Below, piece after piece: positions 1 to 11,840 of a DNA stretch of 64,000 nt; the first letter of the stretch is position 1, and every line of letters starts with the position of its first letter. Under the pieces are notes generated by a model. The model had not been told where the DNA came from. It did not search any database and was given only the letters and a program-made list of their open reading frames with translations. Source of the stretch: Bostrychus sinensis (taxonomy: Eukaryota; Chordata; Actinopteri; Gobiiformes; Eleotridae); the NCBI GenBank assembly GCA_020698575.1, contig CM036251.1, forward strand, positions 3,795,788 to 3,859,787, in the 5' to 3' direction. The position numbers and the translations under genes were made by a program.

Positions 1-796
1 AGTGCCAAATATGCGAGCACGCTGTTTAAAAAGACATCGCGATTCATTTTTTTCCGCACCAATTCAAAATTTCTCGCTTAGAATAGTTACATCCCTACTC
101 ATGGCATGTTTTTCAAATTGAGTTGGCACTGTCCTATAGAGCTGTGCAGTTCGTACAGTACGTATTGATCCAAATATCAATGGTGATGCCTCTGTTAGTA
201 TTGGTATTGCATTGATACTAGAACATTTATTTTGATCTTTTTTGTTTACATTATTTTATCTTTTATTTCACGAGATTTCTTAAGTTTTGGCGACATATTT
301 GACTCGTCTGATCAACAGCACCTCTCCTCTTTCGCCTTCTTCCCTCCTCGCTCTGAGCTGCTGCGCTGTCACGTGACACAGTGGCAAAAGCTCTTAAATT
401 GAATCATGTAAGAGAGTTTGTTACGTAATATAAAATTTAGGTGGACTCCAGCTGACGACGGGGAGCAGCACCGCCGTCGTGACCTTGGATAAACTGGCTG
501 CAGAGAAAATATTGTGCACGCTTCAGAGGTAAACAGAAAAAAAACCCTGACAAGCCAATCCTGCACGGCACTTAGAGAACTGTGGATGAGTTTTTTAAAT
601 GTCTATCTGTCTAATCATCTTAATAATGTTATAAAGATATCAAGGCTTTGGTTTGGTAATGATCAAATACAGTCAATGAAGTTTATTTTAAGGCTTCCTG
701 ATAGTACGTGGCATTATCTACAATATACTTGATGCACAGAGGGGAGTTAAGTTGACCTTTTCTTTTGTTGACGACAGTTTTTGTGTATTAGCAATG
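1..796. other. AT-rich spacer, nothing recognised
   Basis: No open frame with family features, no paired termini and no tandem repeat that I can identify. The short open frames here have no recognisable motif. Confidence 0.5.
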
Positions 797-921
797 ACAA
801 AGGAGGATGTGGGTTCGATCCCCAGGCCAGTCTCCTGAGTGGAGTCTGCGTCTCCTCCCACCATCCAAAGGCGTGCATGTGTTTGGGGAAATGTAAATGC
901 GCTGAATGAATGCATGTGAGA
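797..921 (+). repeat. Composite fish repeat (family F), decayed fragment
   Basis: Contains a tRNA B-box-like stretch (GGGTTCGATCCC) followed by the block CTCCTCCCACCATCCAAAGG and a GAATGAATG motif. The same order appears at 11841-12122 and, in part, at 63268-63450. Only the middle of the element is present. Confidence 0.65.
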
Positions 922-1696
922 AAACTACTTAAAAAATCTTCTGTTCTTGCAATAAACTGAATCATTGTGGACTCTGTGCTGTTTTCTTCTTTGTTTTGAT
1001 CTCTGTTTAAACTTGTTTAGACTCTGCCTCAGGCGAGCAGACACAGTATATCCTCCGTGTTGATACAGCAATGACGTTTTGAGAGCCAATTTTTCACCCT
1101 TCTATATCGTAAAACCTCTCAGACTCTCCCCCTCCGCAGATATAGCACCAAAGACATTTTTCTGTCCAAATGTTTCTCTTCTGTTCTTTTCCGCGAGGCG
1201 TTCACTGACCACAGAAGCCTGAAAGCGGCTCCCTGGAGAGCTGGAGCCGTTTATATCTTCCCCATTTCCCACTAGCGATGTGTGCCGTGAACGTCCCGCT
1301 GTGCAGCCGCTTCCAAAAACTCTCCAAAACCAGACCTTTATGCGAGGGAAGAGCTATTCAAACTCACGGCTCGATGAACACAAGCGCTACTCTGCAATTT
1401 GATCTTCAACGGGCCAAATCTAAGACGTATTTTACAGTAATTACAGCTTTTGTCAAGGCTGTGACAAGGGTGGTGCAGACTGATATTGATAGGAGAGGAG
1501 TGTGGAAAGTTAAAGTGTGTTTATTTGTTGTTGCTTGTTACCACCAGAACAACAATAGGGCTCGTCCATAATTTATACAAGGCCAAAGAGTAACAGAAGA
1601 AAAAAACATGAAATATTCAGTGCAAAATATGGCTGCTCTGGTCTTATAGACTCAGGTTATTTTAGAGCCAAGTTATTGAGAACAGTTGTATATAGC
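922..1696. other. Noncoding spacer
   Basis: Nothing recognised. The 97-codon frame at 1278-1571 has no motif or repeat origin that I can name, and its composition matches the flanks. I do not call it a gene. Confidence 0.45.
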
Positions 1697-2052
1697 TGTT
1701 GCGACCCTGGCTCGCGGGGTTGCACCACACAGAAAGTAGGATTTAACAAAAACAATCTTTATTAAACTAAATTGGACCAAATTAAGATTAAAGGTCAAAT
1801 TATGAAGAAAGTATTTTACAATATATGGTGTTGAATGGGAATGAACAGTGTGAGTGTGCAGTGTTGTTAAAGGTGCAGAACTAAGCAAAAGGTCTAACCA
1901 AACAGAACTAAACTCAAGGGAGAGCCAAGAACCAAGGTAAACCAGAACCAAATACCAAAGGTAAACTGAACCAAGACAAACCAAACAAAAGACAGGCGGC
2001 AGGGCTTCAGGCCAGCAGCGAGGAGCCTACAGGTGCAGCAGGCACAGAAGCC
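1697..2052 (-). mobile_element. LTR-like fragment, minus orientation
   Basis: Begins TGTTGCGACCC, matching the inverted terminus (TGTTACGACCC / GGGTCGCAACA) of the solo LTR at 38858-39478. A minus-strand AATAAA signal lies at 1758-1763, about 60 bp from this end, a spacing like that of the solo LTR. The other terminus and any target duplication were not found, so the 2052 boundary is a guess. No internal retroelement coding is visible. Confidence 0.5.
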
Positions 2053-2232
2053 ACACGGGGGAATCACAATAGCATAAATAAATTTGTGTTAATATTACAT
2101 TGACTAAAATGTAACTTCCTTGATAAAGAAGTAAGTTGGCGACAGAAGAAAGAGTTCTAGGATTTACAGTGAACCTTACACTTTATTTTAGCAATAGCTG
2201 CTAATGTTTGTCATATATTAACCATCATAAGT

Positions 2233-2375
2233 GTACATTCATTCATTCATTCATTCATTCATTTTCTATCGCTTTTTCCCGTTAGGGATCGTGGTTGACT
2301 GGGGCCTATCTCAGTAACTTTGGGCCTTAGGCGGGGTACACCCTGGACAGGGGCCAACTTGTCGCAAGTGTACAT
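2233..2375 (-). repeat. (ATTC)n run plus 3' part of family F repeat, minus
   Basis: A CATT/ATTC microsatellite of about 30 bp runs into sequence that, reverse-complemented, matches the 3' half of the 11841-12122 repeat. The match covers CTGTCCAGG, GTACCCCGCC, AAAGTTACTG and GATAGGC. Microsatellite tails commonly form at the end of this family. Confidence 0.7.
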
Positions 2376-2387
2376 CAGAGTTTTATT

Positions 2388-2785
2388 TTAAAGAGGAACT
2401 CAGTAACTTTCTGTTTTTGCCTCATGTTCTTTGGATCGCCCCCTACATTTGGGAGCACAGTACCATCGTAAACATTCACAAGTCCAGTGATCCCTCACTC
2501 GGTTTTACTTTAGTTTTTTCTTCCATTCAGCCAAAAATCCAGAAATAAAACCATTGCTAGCTTGTTGTTTTGCTAACCAGGATGTCCTGCTTTCTTACTC
2601 AAGACTTCAGTAAGATCGGGTCGGAGGCGCTCCTATCTGCGCTCTCGTCTGCAAGTGTCGTTTTCAGCCCAGAGACAGCAGGGGGCGCTGCAGGACGCTT
2701 CATTCGCCCCACAACAACTCACTGAACCATCACACAGACTTTTAAACTGTTTAAGATTTTTTTTTTAAATTACTGAGTTCTTTAA
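2388..2785. mobile_element. Nonautonomous TTAA-target DNA element
   Basis: TTAA is present at both ends (2388-2391 and 2782-2785). Just inside are imperfect inverted termini, AGAGGAACTCAGTAAC on the left and ATTACTGAGTTCT on the right. Length is 398 bp with no coding content. TTAA targets are typical of the piggyBac and Kolobok superfamilies; I cannot choose between them. Confidence 0.55.
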
Positions 2786-4007
2786 AATATTTCTGCTTCA
2801 ATAGCTAACCCTTTCTACTGTGGTTGTACTGCTTACCTTAGAGCTAACTGTAATAGTCCTGGTTTAATCTTCCCAGACTTCAAACTCTGGTCAAAAAAGC
2901 CTTGTAGCACATTCAACACAGCCACAAATGTCACTTGATTTTGACCTTTGTGGCAAAGTGGGCAGCACACTTTGCAATCTGAAGGTCTGTGTTGGGTTTA
3001 CAGAGACAGTTGTATGAGTTATTGTAGTTGTAGTAAACTTTACTTGAAAATTGTATTTCCGCTTTGTTAAACACCACGTCCTTTATATTTGAGTTTAGGC
3101 AACTCTTTAGGACCTTTCCCGTTGTCCTTGCTGCAGCCTTTGTTGACAAGTGCTGTAGAAGGATATGTATTCACTTCTTACTTTTCCAGTCAGCGCCTAT
3201 CTCCTTCAGCTATTACTTTCACTTTGGCCGTCCACTCATTTACAGTCTGTGTGATTACTATCCTGATACTCTGCACTTCCATTCATCTACATTCAGCTTA
3301 AACCCTCTCATCCCTCTGGGCTGCCTGATAACTTTAATGAATACATCTCCTAAATGCCTCCCCTGTGGTTTGTGTTATTAAACCGTCTCTTTAACAGATC
3401 GATATCTTCAGCCTCGCATTGCTTCTTCTTCTTCTTCTTGACTTTTACCTTGACTTTGAACCAGCCCCGTCTGAGTTTAACCCCTGTGGCCCCTCTCTCC
3501 CCGGCCCTGACGTGGCTTAGGCCTAATTTCGCCGCGTCTGTCTCGTGCCAAATCGTCTCCTTGGAAGGCGGCCACGTTTTGGCGACCTCCGCGCACCAGC
3601 CGCTCCCAATGGAAAGCAATTTAACGCTCGGCTGCTCGTAGAACTGAATATATATGTGTGCGCGGGGCTTCGCTGAATGAGGAGACTGAGAAAGAGTCTT
3701 ATCTGAGTCTGACGCTTCACCTGCAGAAGATATGAGACGAGGGAGAGAGAAGTTTGACAGGCAGAAACTCTCAATACAAGTCAGTCAAAAGGAATACATG
3801 TCTCAGCAGTTTGCATGAATGCTGTTTGTATTTAAATAAAGCCTACCATCAAACCAAACAGCGGCAACTTTGTGCTGGAGGATCTTCTGACACGTTCAAG
3901 CAAAAGGGCCACTTTAATTAAATGCAGTATTTTTACTCCAATAAATTAAATGTAGAAATAATGTAATGGTTGTCTACAGAGTGTCCTCAGAGCCTTAAAT
4001 TAAAAAC
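2786..4007. other. Noncoding spacer with GC-richer core at 3400-3760
   Basis: The core has higher GC and no recognised repeat, so it is a candidate conserved noncoding element. Frames of up to 105 codons in this interval overlap on both strands and show no domain. Confidence 0.4.
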
Positions 4008-4420
4008 TTTTCTCATGTTATAATGTTGTTTCATCGTCAAAAACAGACCTGGAGTTGCATATTGCTTCACTCCTGCCTGTATTCTCTGTTGCTGAGTTTC
4101 TGAGGCCTCAAAATGCTCGCTAACACAAACCTCCGCCTCTCCCACGAAGCCCCGCCCACTCCAGGAAGCACTGACCAATCAAAAACAAGCCCTCTACATC
4201 CATTTATCTAAAAAAAAAAACAGTGATTCCTCACAGACATTTTTCATTTTGTAGAAAAATGGCATCAGACATAAAGTTTAAGGCAGTGAAGGACTTTTTT
4301 TCGCTGATTATGTTCAAAAGGCAACAATCTGCTGCCCTCTGCTGGTCCAGTTTCATTATGGCACCAGTAGCATGTTATTGAAAGTGTTCTCTTTTAGTCA
4401 CGTAATGTGTTTAAAGTTTG
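4008..4420 (+). repeat. Dispersed repeat family A/B, B subtype copy
   Basis: Shares an ordered set of blocks with copies at 25975-26365 and, inverted, 42145-42480, 58480-58809 and 61560-61925. The blocks are AAAAACAGACCTGGAGTTG, GAGTTTCTGAGGCCTC, AGCCCCGCCCACTCCAGG, AAGCACTGACCAATC, CCCTCTACATCCA and TGCTGCCCTCTGCTGGTC. Superfamily unknown. Confidence 0.75.
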
Positions 4421-4446
4421 TAAAACACGCTGCTGTTCTAGAGGTA

Positions 4447-4765
4447 GTGTTGTAGTCAAGAAAGACAAGACAAGGCTGAGACTTTCAGGTTTCGAGACCG
4501 AGACTTTTAAGGCCAAAGACCGAGTCGAGACCGAGACCAAACCCTGTGAGCATAACACTAAATAAAGGGGGGGAAGTAAAATAGGAAGAAAGTGGATTTA
4601 ATGCAACAGACTTCACAAACAAACAGAGAATATTTTCCTGGCTCAGAAAACAAATTTCTTCATAATTATGGAGAATAGCGTTTTCTTAGAATGTTTAGTA
4701 AATAAAATCTCAGAGACTGCCACATCCGAGACCGAGACAAGACCGAGTAAAACTGCAGCCGGGAC
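4447..4765 (+). repeat. Dispersed repeat family C, copy 1
   Basis: Rich in GAGACCGAGAC motifs, then a block containing AGACTTCACAAACAAACAGAG and AATAGCGTTTTCTTA, then CAGAGACTGCCACATCCGAG. The same order occurs at 41660-42005. A degraded inverse copy lies at 28450-28800. Confidence 0.7.
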
Positions 4766-5078
4766 CAAGGCGAGACAAAAAAAGGAAAAAATATAAACAT
4801 TACTACCTAGACGTGACCAAGATTGGATTAAAATTATGAATAAAAGCAGACTTTTAAACTGTTTTTCATGATTCCTCTTTTTAGTTTTAGTTTAGCCTTG
4901 ATTTAAGTCTGGGTTAGTCTTTAAGTTTAGATTTTGACTCAGTTTTGACTAAATATTTCTATTTTAACTAAATTAAACTTGCTGTATCGTTGTAGTGTTG
5001 CGAGTCATGTTTTTAGAGCCATATTTATTATTATCACTATAATTTTTTTAAAGATTGTGCTTTTTGTATTACTATCAT

Positions 5079-5265
5079 ATCCATTATATTTGTAAAGCAC
5101 TTAAAAATAACAAAAAGGTTGGCCAAAGTGCTGAACACATTAGAAATATTAACAATAACAAATAAAAACATAAGTACTACTAAAAAAAAAATCACAAAAC
5201 AATAAAACAATACAGTAAAATCATGGATAAAAATAACAAAAGTCAACAACTCATACTTGGTTAAC
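5079..5265 (-). repeat. LINE-tail-like fragment
   Basis: TTTGTAAAGCAC, CAAAGTGCT and the following A/C-rich tail resemble the stretch at 49890-50295 (TTTGTACAGTGCTTTACA). In fish this type of sequence is usually a LINE 3' end. Orientation and family are uncertain. Confidence 0.4.
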
Positions 5266-5494
5266 AGCCAAAATGAAAAAAAATTAGTTTTTAAAAGAGT
5301 ATATTTTATAATATAAGCTTAAGGACTTTGTTTTTCTTAGGGTTATGTTTTTTTTTTTATGGACAGAGATTTATTAAACATTGAAAAACAGGTTTACCTA
5401 AAGGCAGAATAAATTGTATCTCTGTGCATCTTTTAAACATTTTATTCTGTTTAAATTCATATTTTAGAGTAACATAAATTAAGCCCTAACCTCT

Positions 5495-5598
5495 AAAGTT
5501 AAGATATAGGTGCAGGGGGACACATTTTTTAGACCAACACATACAGACTTTTTATATTTTTTATTTTTCATTTTACTCTTTTCATTTCTAAAACTTTT
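5495..5598 (+). repeat. Local direct duplication, copy 1
   Basis: This 104-bp stretch, starting AAAGTTAAGATATAGGTGC, recurs nearly identically at 6039-6145. The second copy has a 4-bp insertion (CAAG) in the middle. Confidence 0.85.
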
Positions 5599-6038
5599 AT
5601 TAAAATATTTTGCTACTTTTGTATTAATGTTTCCATCTTTTTATTACTATTTAGCATTTTTTATTAATTTAGTTTTATTATAATATTAGTGTTGCAAACG
5701 TTCCAGTAAATACCACATTTTTCTATTCCAACGTATTTGCTTTATAGACAGACGATGGGGGACAAAAATGAGATTATGGATATGTAGATAATGTCTTGGT
5801 TTACGCTATTTCAAAAGGTAGATTTGTGCATAAATGTAGGTGTGGTCAAGTTGATAGACAGCTGTCAATCATCGAGCCGCTGGATGGCTAGGCGCTAGCA
5901 TGTAGCTTAGCGGCTAATTAGCATTGCCTTAGCATTGTTATAGACCCTTTGTTGTAGACCCTTTTCACGTGACGTCAGACAACTTCCGTTTTGAGACGAT
6001 GGGATGTATCTTCAGTTCCGGTGCCGCGCTTCTCCCAT

Positions 6039-6145
6039 AAAGTTAAGATATAGGTGCAGGGGGACACATTTTTTAGACCAACACATACAGCAAGACTTTT
6101 TATATTTTTTATTTTTCATTTTACTCTTTTCATTTCTAAAACTTT
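6039..6145 (+). repeat. Local direct duplication, copy 2
   Basis: Near-identical to 5495-5598 and about 544 bp downstream. The 440 bp between the copies differ from each other, so this is a short dispersed duplication and not a tandem array. Confidence 0.85.
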
Positions 6146-6254
6146 CTAAAAGATGGGGCAGCTCTGAAATGGGCCTCCTGGTCAGGACAGTGGGAAGGGA
6201 GGATAAGATACCGCCATATTTTTTAACGCTGTGGTTAAAAGGCGTGCTGCTGCG

Positions 6255-6663
6255 GTGATGGAAGCCTTATAAAAGCGCCGACAGTTCTTCTGCGGGCCCC
6301 TCGTGCTGACATTGACACAATTCCCCAGCCTTCTTCCTGGCGATAATTAAAACAGTGGCAGCTCTCACAGAAAAATGTCCAGTGAAGTGAGGAGCGCGGC
6401 GAATGAGTCCAGGGCAGAAGAGTCCGGCTCGTACGGGACCGCCCTGACCTTTGGATTGGATCACAGTCCCCAGAGAGGGGCCCATTAAACTCAGAGAGAG
6501 AACCGGGGCAGGAGGGGAGCGGCGGAGCAGATTAAGCCAGAGACGAGAGCCCGAGCCTGGGGTCCCACCGGAAACAGAGGCCCTTAGATCGTCCAGGACC
6601 AGTGTGATCTAATACAGAGACATGACCCGGGACGCTGACCCGGAAACCTGTTAACTACTGTAG
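6255..6663. other. GC-rich nonrepetitive stretch
   Basis: GC-rich compared with its flanks, with no repeat match in the window and no convincing exon. The 72-codon minus frame at 6267-6485 has no recognisable motif. Candidate regulatory or conserved noncoding sequence by inference only. Confidence 0.35.
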
Positions 6664-7852
6664 GACTCACAGAGGACAGAGGACAGAGGACCACACAGAG
6701 GGGACAGAGGACAGAGGACTCAGACCACACAGAGGACAGAGGACTCAGACCACACAGAGGACAGAGGACTCAGACCACACAGAGGACAGAGGACTCAGAC
6801 CACACAGAGGACAGAGGACTCAGACCACACAGAGGACAGAGGACAGAGGACACACAGAGGACAGAGGCCTCAGACCACACAGAGGACAGAGGACTCAGAC
6901 CACACAGAGGACAGAGGACTCAGACCACACAGAGGACAGAGGACAGAGGACACACAGAGGACAGAGGACTCAGACCACACAGGACTCAGACCACACAGAG
7001 GACAGAGGACAGAGGACAGAGGACTCAGACCACACAGAGGACAGAGGACAGAGGCCTCAGACCACACAGAGGACAGAGGACACACAGAGGACAGAGGACA
7101 GAGGACTCAGACCACACAGAGGACAGAGGACAGAGGACACACAGAGGACAGAGGCCTCAGACCACACAGAGGACAGAGGACTCAGACCACACAGAGGACA
7201 GAGGACAGAGGCCTCAGACCACACAGAGGACAGAGGCCTCAGACCACACAGAGGACAGAGGACTCAGACCACACAGAGGACAGAGGACTCAGACCACACA
7301 GAGGACAGAGGACAGAGGACACACAGAGGACAGAGGCCTCAGACCACACAGAGGACAGAGGACAGAGGCCTCAGACCACACAGAGGACAGAGGACACACA
7401 GAGGACAGAGGCCTCAGACCACACAGAGGACAGAGGACAGAGGACTCAGACCACACAGAGGACAGAGGACAGAGGACACACAGAGGACAGAGGCCTCAGA
7501 CCACACAGAGGACAGAGGACAGAGGCCTCAGACCACACAGAGGACAGAGGACACACAGAGGACAGAGGCCTCAGACCACACAGAGGACAGAGGACAGAGG
7601 ACTCAGACCACACAGAGGACAGAGGACAGAGGACTCAGACCACACAGAGGACAGAGAACAGAGGACACACAGAGGACAGAGGCTCAGAGGACAACAGAGA
7701 GGACACAGAGAGGACAGAAGCTCAGAGGACACAGAGAGGACAGAGAGGACACAGAGGACAGAGGCTCAGAGGACACAGAGAAGACAGAGAGGACACAGAG
7801 AGGACACAGAGGACACAGAGGACACAGAGAGGACAGAGAGGACAGAGGCTCA
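6664..7852. repeat. 25-bp minisatellite, about 1.2 kb
   Basis: Main unit CTCAGACCACACAGAGGACAGAGGA... has a 25-bp period. Variants carry an extra 7-bp CAGAGGA step, a CCTCAG for CTCAG change, or loss of the CTCAGAC part. The distal 200 bp degenerates to AGAGGACAC steps. The frame that reads through it is a by-product. Confidence 0.97.
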
Positions 7853-7973
7853 GGTGTTTCTTTGGCTTAGAACCGAGGACTGCAAGTCATTCCTTTATGG
7901 ATTTGTTGATAAAAGGAGGCATCATTCTTTACATTTTACGGACTTTTGAAATATTTTGTGTTCGTTTATCGAG

Positions 7974-8044
7974 CAGTGTGTGTTACCTGTGTGTGTTACC
8001 TGTGTGTGTTACCTGTGTGTGTTACCTGTGTGTGTTACCTGTGT
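7974..8044. repeat. 13-bp tandem repeat, five copies
   Basis: Unit CTGTGTGTGTTAC repeated five times, followed by a poly-T run. The 64-codon frame across it has cysteine and valine periodicity caused by the repeat. Confidence 0.95.
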
Positions 8045-9416
8045 TTTTTTTTATTTAGAGCCAGTTTTATTCCTGATTTCTTATTTATTCCTTTGTCTTG
8101 CTCTGGTGGGGCTTAAATTTGATGTGAAGACTTTAGTGGTCCTGGTTTAGTTACAGATTTGTCCTGGAATCATCAGCCTTCGTCAGATCATTGTATGTTT
8201 TTTGGATCACAGTGCATTTAAGGAGCCCAGGCCAGAGGTTAATGCTGCATTCACAGTACATCAGAATCTCAGGAATTCAGCCTTAAATGCGTCGGTAAGA
8301 GAGCTGTTCATGTCGCGTGATTTGTAAGACAAAGCCATGAAAGTATTATGCACGCACGTTAGATAATTTCTGTTTAAATACACAGCTTTTGACCGCTATT
8401 TGCTAACCACCTAGATATTTACAAAATGCTTACATAAAATGCTTTGAGATTGTTGTTAGCATAAAATCTTTTCATTTTTAGACCGAGTTGCTTATAAATA
8501 ATGGATTGCAGTTAGCATTTAGGCATTTTAATGGAATTAAATTTCGAGAATTTGCTATAATTGTGCAAAAATATGAACTGGTTGGTGATGGGAGCTGGCA
8601 AAATGTGATCTGAAAAGAAAAAATGTGATGTCCAACATAACTTATTTAATTTATTACTAGAAATGTCTAAGGACTTCCTCAGTGCTGGGAATAATTCTCA
8701 TCTTGTCAGAGCACGGATAAAATTACATTATTTAGTTTAGTGTCATGCAGTGTGTGTTTTCTTTACATTTTATATGTTCATCAGTTTTTTACTATTTTCC
8801 CAAAATGTTATTAAAAATGTATAGCTTCATCCTTACCGTGTTGCAATATATCATAGTATACACAGAAATGTAACAGTTGTGTGAGAGTCTTGCTTGCCAC
8901 AGTCCTAACACAACAGTGTTTTAAAACCTGCCCCTGTAGAAGTCTCTGCACGCGCCTGGTGCTCAGAAACTTGTGAGGAAATGTCGGACTCAAACTCCTG
9001 GGGACTCCCTCTGTGACAGGACGAGTGCTTCCTGACGAGGAAAGACTTCATTTAAACGAGATCTCACACAAGTGCACAGAAATATATTTATATAATTAAT
9101 GAAGTTATCAGTGCTAAAGCTCTGCAAAAACATCTCTGACAATTCATTTATCACTGAATTACTTAACTAGAAATAGAACCATCCCCTGATAAAACTCCGT
9201 ACCACACCAAGCAGTTCTAATGATGTATTTATTTGTTTAAAATAAAACAACATGGAAATACTGCTGCTGCTCTGTTGATTGTTATTGTGTCTGTTTTCTG
9301 AGCTGATGTCGTCAGTTTTTTAAGTCAGGGCTTTCGAGATTCCCATGTATCATGAACGCAGCTCTGGTTTAGGTTCAGTTAATGATGATTGATGGCCATT
9401 CTTTTATTCTGGCTCC
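8045..9416. other. Noncoding spacer
   Basis: AT-rich. No paired termini, tandem repeat or convincing exon was found. Confidence 0.45.
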
Positions 9417-10395
9417 TTAACCTGTTAAGCTCTGAGGCCTTTTTCCCAAAAATTCTACATTTATTAAGGTTTTACTTAGCATTTACTAGGTGTACATAGC
9501 TAACCTTGGTAGCAAATTAATTGGTGGACTTTGGGGATTACTGTGGAAGAGAAATAATATTAATAAATTATATTGTTTGACCATAAATTGAGGTTGAAAT
9601 GGATTATTCTAATTTCCGCCTGGAAAAAAACACATATTTGCCTCCAAAAAAGCCTTTTTCCTTCCTTTAGTGAAGCAAATAACAACATAAATTGAAAATT
9701 TCACATATCTTGTGTTGAATATTTCTACATATAGCTTTGCGTATTACCACTAAACTATATTTTGATGTACTACTGCTAAGGTTAATAAACGCTTCAATAG
9801 TACTAAGAATGCTTTGATTCTAAAGGATGTTTTTCTCCTCTCAGAAGGTCACTCTGCGATTAGGTACATTGTGCATTTGCAAAAGTGCACAATAATGAGC
9901 TGGTTACAAAGTTAGGAAACTCCAGGTTACAGGTGGGGGACGCTCCTGAAGAGAACGAAGATTACGCACCGCAGTAATGAGAACTCTGGCCTGGTCGAGG
10001 CACGGGAGTTTCTTGAAGAAAACATTTTAATGATATGCAGAAATCGTCATACATTGTCATACATAATATAAAAACTGTGACCACTCCTTTGTGTACGGCT
10101 TGCTCACCCTCTCCCTTTCAGCGGGGCACAGCTGTTGTTACCTGTGTGATACTAAAATAAACCTTCTGACTTGATTATACTTCTGAATCATCATCCTCTT
10201 TGATGCTTACACCCAAAATGAACAATCCTAATACTTGGTCTACTGCAGCAAAATTTGTGCCAATAAACAAAGTAATGGAAAGATATACATGTTTTATTTA
10301 AAAAAAAACAAAAAACAGGCGGAATCTAACTGTAGAAATTGAAGTAGATAGTTTTGTTGCCACGAATTGTCCGAACACGAGGATGTCAAACATGT
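9417..10395 (+). mobile_element. TTAA element family E, copy 1 (interrupted, 3' truncated)
   Basis: Starts TTAA then CCTGTTAAGCTCTGAGGCC. The sequence matches the inverted copy at 62679-63236 except for a 521-bp insertion (9713-10233). Homology stops after AAACATGT near 10395, so the second terminus is lost. TTAA targets suggest piggyBac or Kolobok type. No transposase is present. Confidence 0.75.
9713..10233 (+). mobile_element. Solo-LTR-like insertion with 4-bp CTTG duplication
   Basis: Begins TGTTGAATA and ends near CCTAATA, close to the usual TG...CA form. CTTG flanks both sides (9709-9712, 10234-10237). The uninterrupted copy at 62679-63236 has a single CTTG there, so the insertion and duplication are directly visible. 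A plus-strand AATAAA at 10156-10161 lies about 72 bp from the 3' end, as in an LTR R region. No internal genes. Confidence 0.65.
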
Positions 10396-11076
10396 CCTTA
10401 TTTTGTTATGCATTTTCTGGGCTAATCCTTGTTTTTTCCTCAGTTTAGTCTTAATTTTAGTCTATTAAAGATGACCTAACACGTTTGAGAACCATTTATT
10501 TATGTTTAAGTTTACTAAAACACAAAATACTCAGTCACCGTTTTGCCACTGAACATGTCCCCGCCTATAAACACATGTAAAAAGACAGACGTGTCAACAT
10601 TTGCACAGTTACTGCTCTCTGACTCCCAATCCCGTCTCCATCTGTCTGTAAACGTCGACTTTCCTCTCCGTCGCTCTGTGTCGATCCCGATATGAGCCGC
10701 GGTCCGTGTAAAGCCTGTTTAAGCTCACACGTTCATTTCCTCTCCTGTCACTTTTCTCATCTTTTTTTGCCCCGCTCTTATCTGCGGCGTCGTGAACGGC
10801 GGCGCAGTAACGGTGTCGTATTCGCCTGGAGCCATCTCGTGGGAAGTGTTCGGATGATGACACCTTTGAAAACACACAGAGAGCGACACTGGGTTACTAT
10901 TGTTCTGGATTGCAGCAGGTTTTTTGTGTCTTCAAAAATATCCAGAAGGAAATAAAAGAGGTTGCGGTGACTTTGTGGAGAAGAGTCGCGTCAAAACGAT
11001 TTACTTTTTTTCTTTCTCTCTGATGCAATGTGCGAATGAGCTGTGACGCAAACTTCTGCTGAGGTTTTATCAACAG
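10396..11076. other. Noncoding spacer, GC-richer at 10610-10880
   Basis: Overlapping frames of 88 codons (minus) and 87 codons (plus) show arginine-rich but motif-free translations. No gene call. Confidence 0.4.
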
Positions 11077-11505
11077 CAGTGGTTCTCAAACTTTTCACAC
11101 AATGTTTAGTTTCACGAGTGTTTAATGAGTTACAATGGGCTTGAATCTAACCCAGGTCTAAACTAAGGGTTAACAGGAGAAAATGCATTAAAAAAAAGGA
11201 CAAAACAGGTCTAAACTAGAGCGAAAACATTTCTAAACTGCAGTAAAAATGGATCTAAACCAGTGGCTGCTGGTCGATCAAACAGAGGAAGCTCGTTTAA
11301 CGTTTAATCCTGGGCTAATCAGCAGCTGGACTCCCTACAACGCTCAAATTAAATGAACAAACAAACTAACCAGACTTAAATAAGATTCAACAGTGCTATG
11401 ATTAGCTTTGTTTATTTAGAGTGTAACATGTACAAACGGTGAAAGTGAGGTAAATAACTTTGGTTTACAGTCAGGACACGACCGTCTCAGGCTGTTGTCA
11501 TTCAG

Positions 11506-11775
11506 GTTTTAATTCGTAGCACGGCTCAGTGCCCACTAACCTGCAGGTCAGCGGTTCAAGCCCCACTGCCAGCATTGCATACTGTCGTTGTGTCCTTGGG
11601 CAAGACACTTCGCCCACCTTGCCTGTGTGAATGTGTCCGTGTGTTTGTGGTTGAAGGGGCAATAGACGCACGATGGCAGCCACGCTTCCACCACAGCGAG
11701 ACTGAGGAGAGAATGAATAATTCACCAAACTGTAAAGTGACTTTGAGTCTAGAAAAGCACTGTGTAAGACTAATG
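11506..11775 (+). mobile_element. tRNA-derived SINE, plus
   Basis: tRNA-like head with a B-box relative (GGTTCAAGCCCC), then CATTGCATACTGTCGTTGTG, GGGCAAGACACTTCGCCCACC, ATGGCAGCCACG, and a tail with AAAGTGACTTTGAG and AAAAGCACTGTGTAA. The same order occurs at 31447-31695, 46248-46865, 48077-48425, 57490-57690 and 63490-63712. Polymerase III control regions are degenerate. Confidence 0.85.
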
Positions 11776-11840
11776 CTCCTGTGGAATATGAGATTTTTAT
11801 GACTTGTTGAATTTTGTTTAATTGTTGTTTGTCTTGTCCA

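Noticed and set aside
1673..1984. 103-codon minus frame with membrane-like composition
   Set aside because: It lies in an LTR-like fragment with an AATAAA signal; the Tyr/Leu/Val bias comes from the ACCAAA-rich strand.
6870..7085. Ser/Cys-rich minus frame
   Set aside because: Translation of the 25-bp minisatellite.
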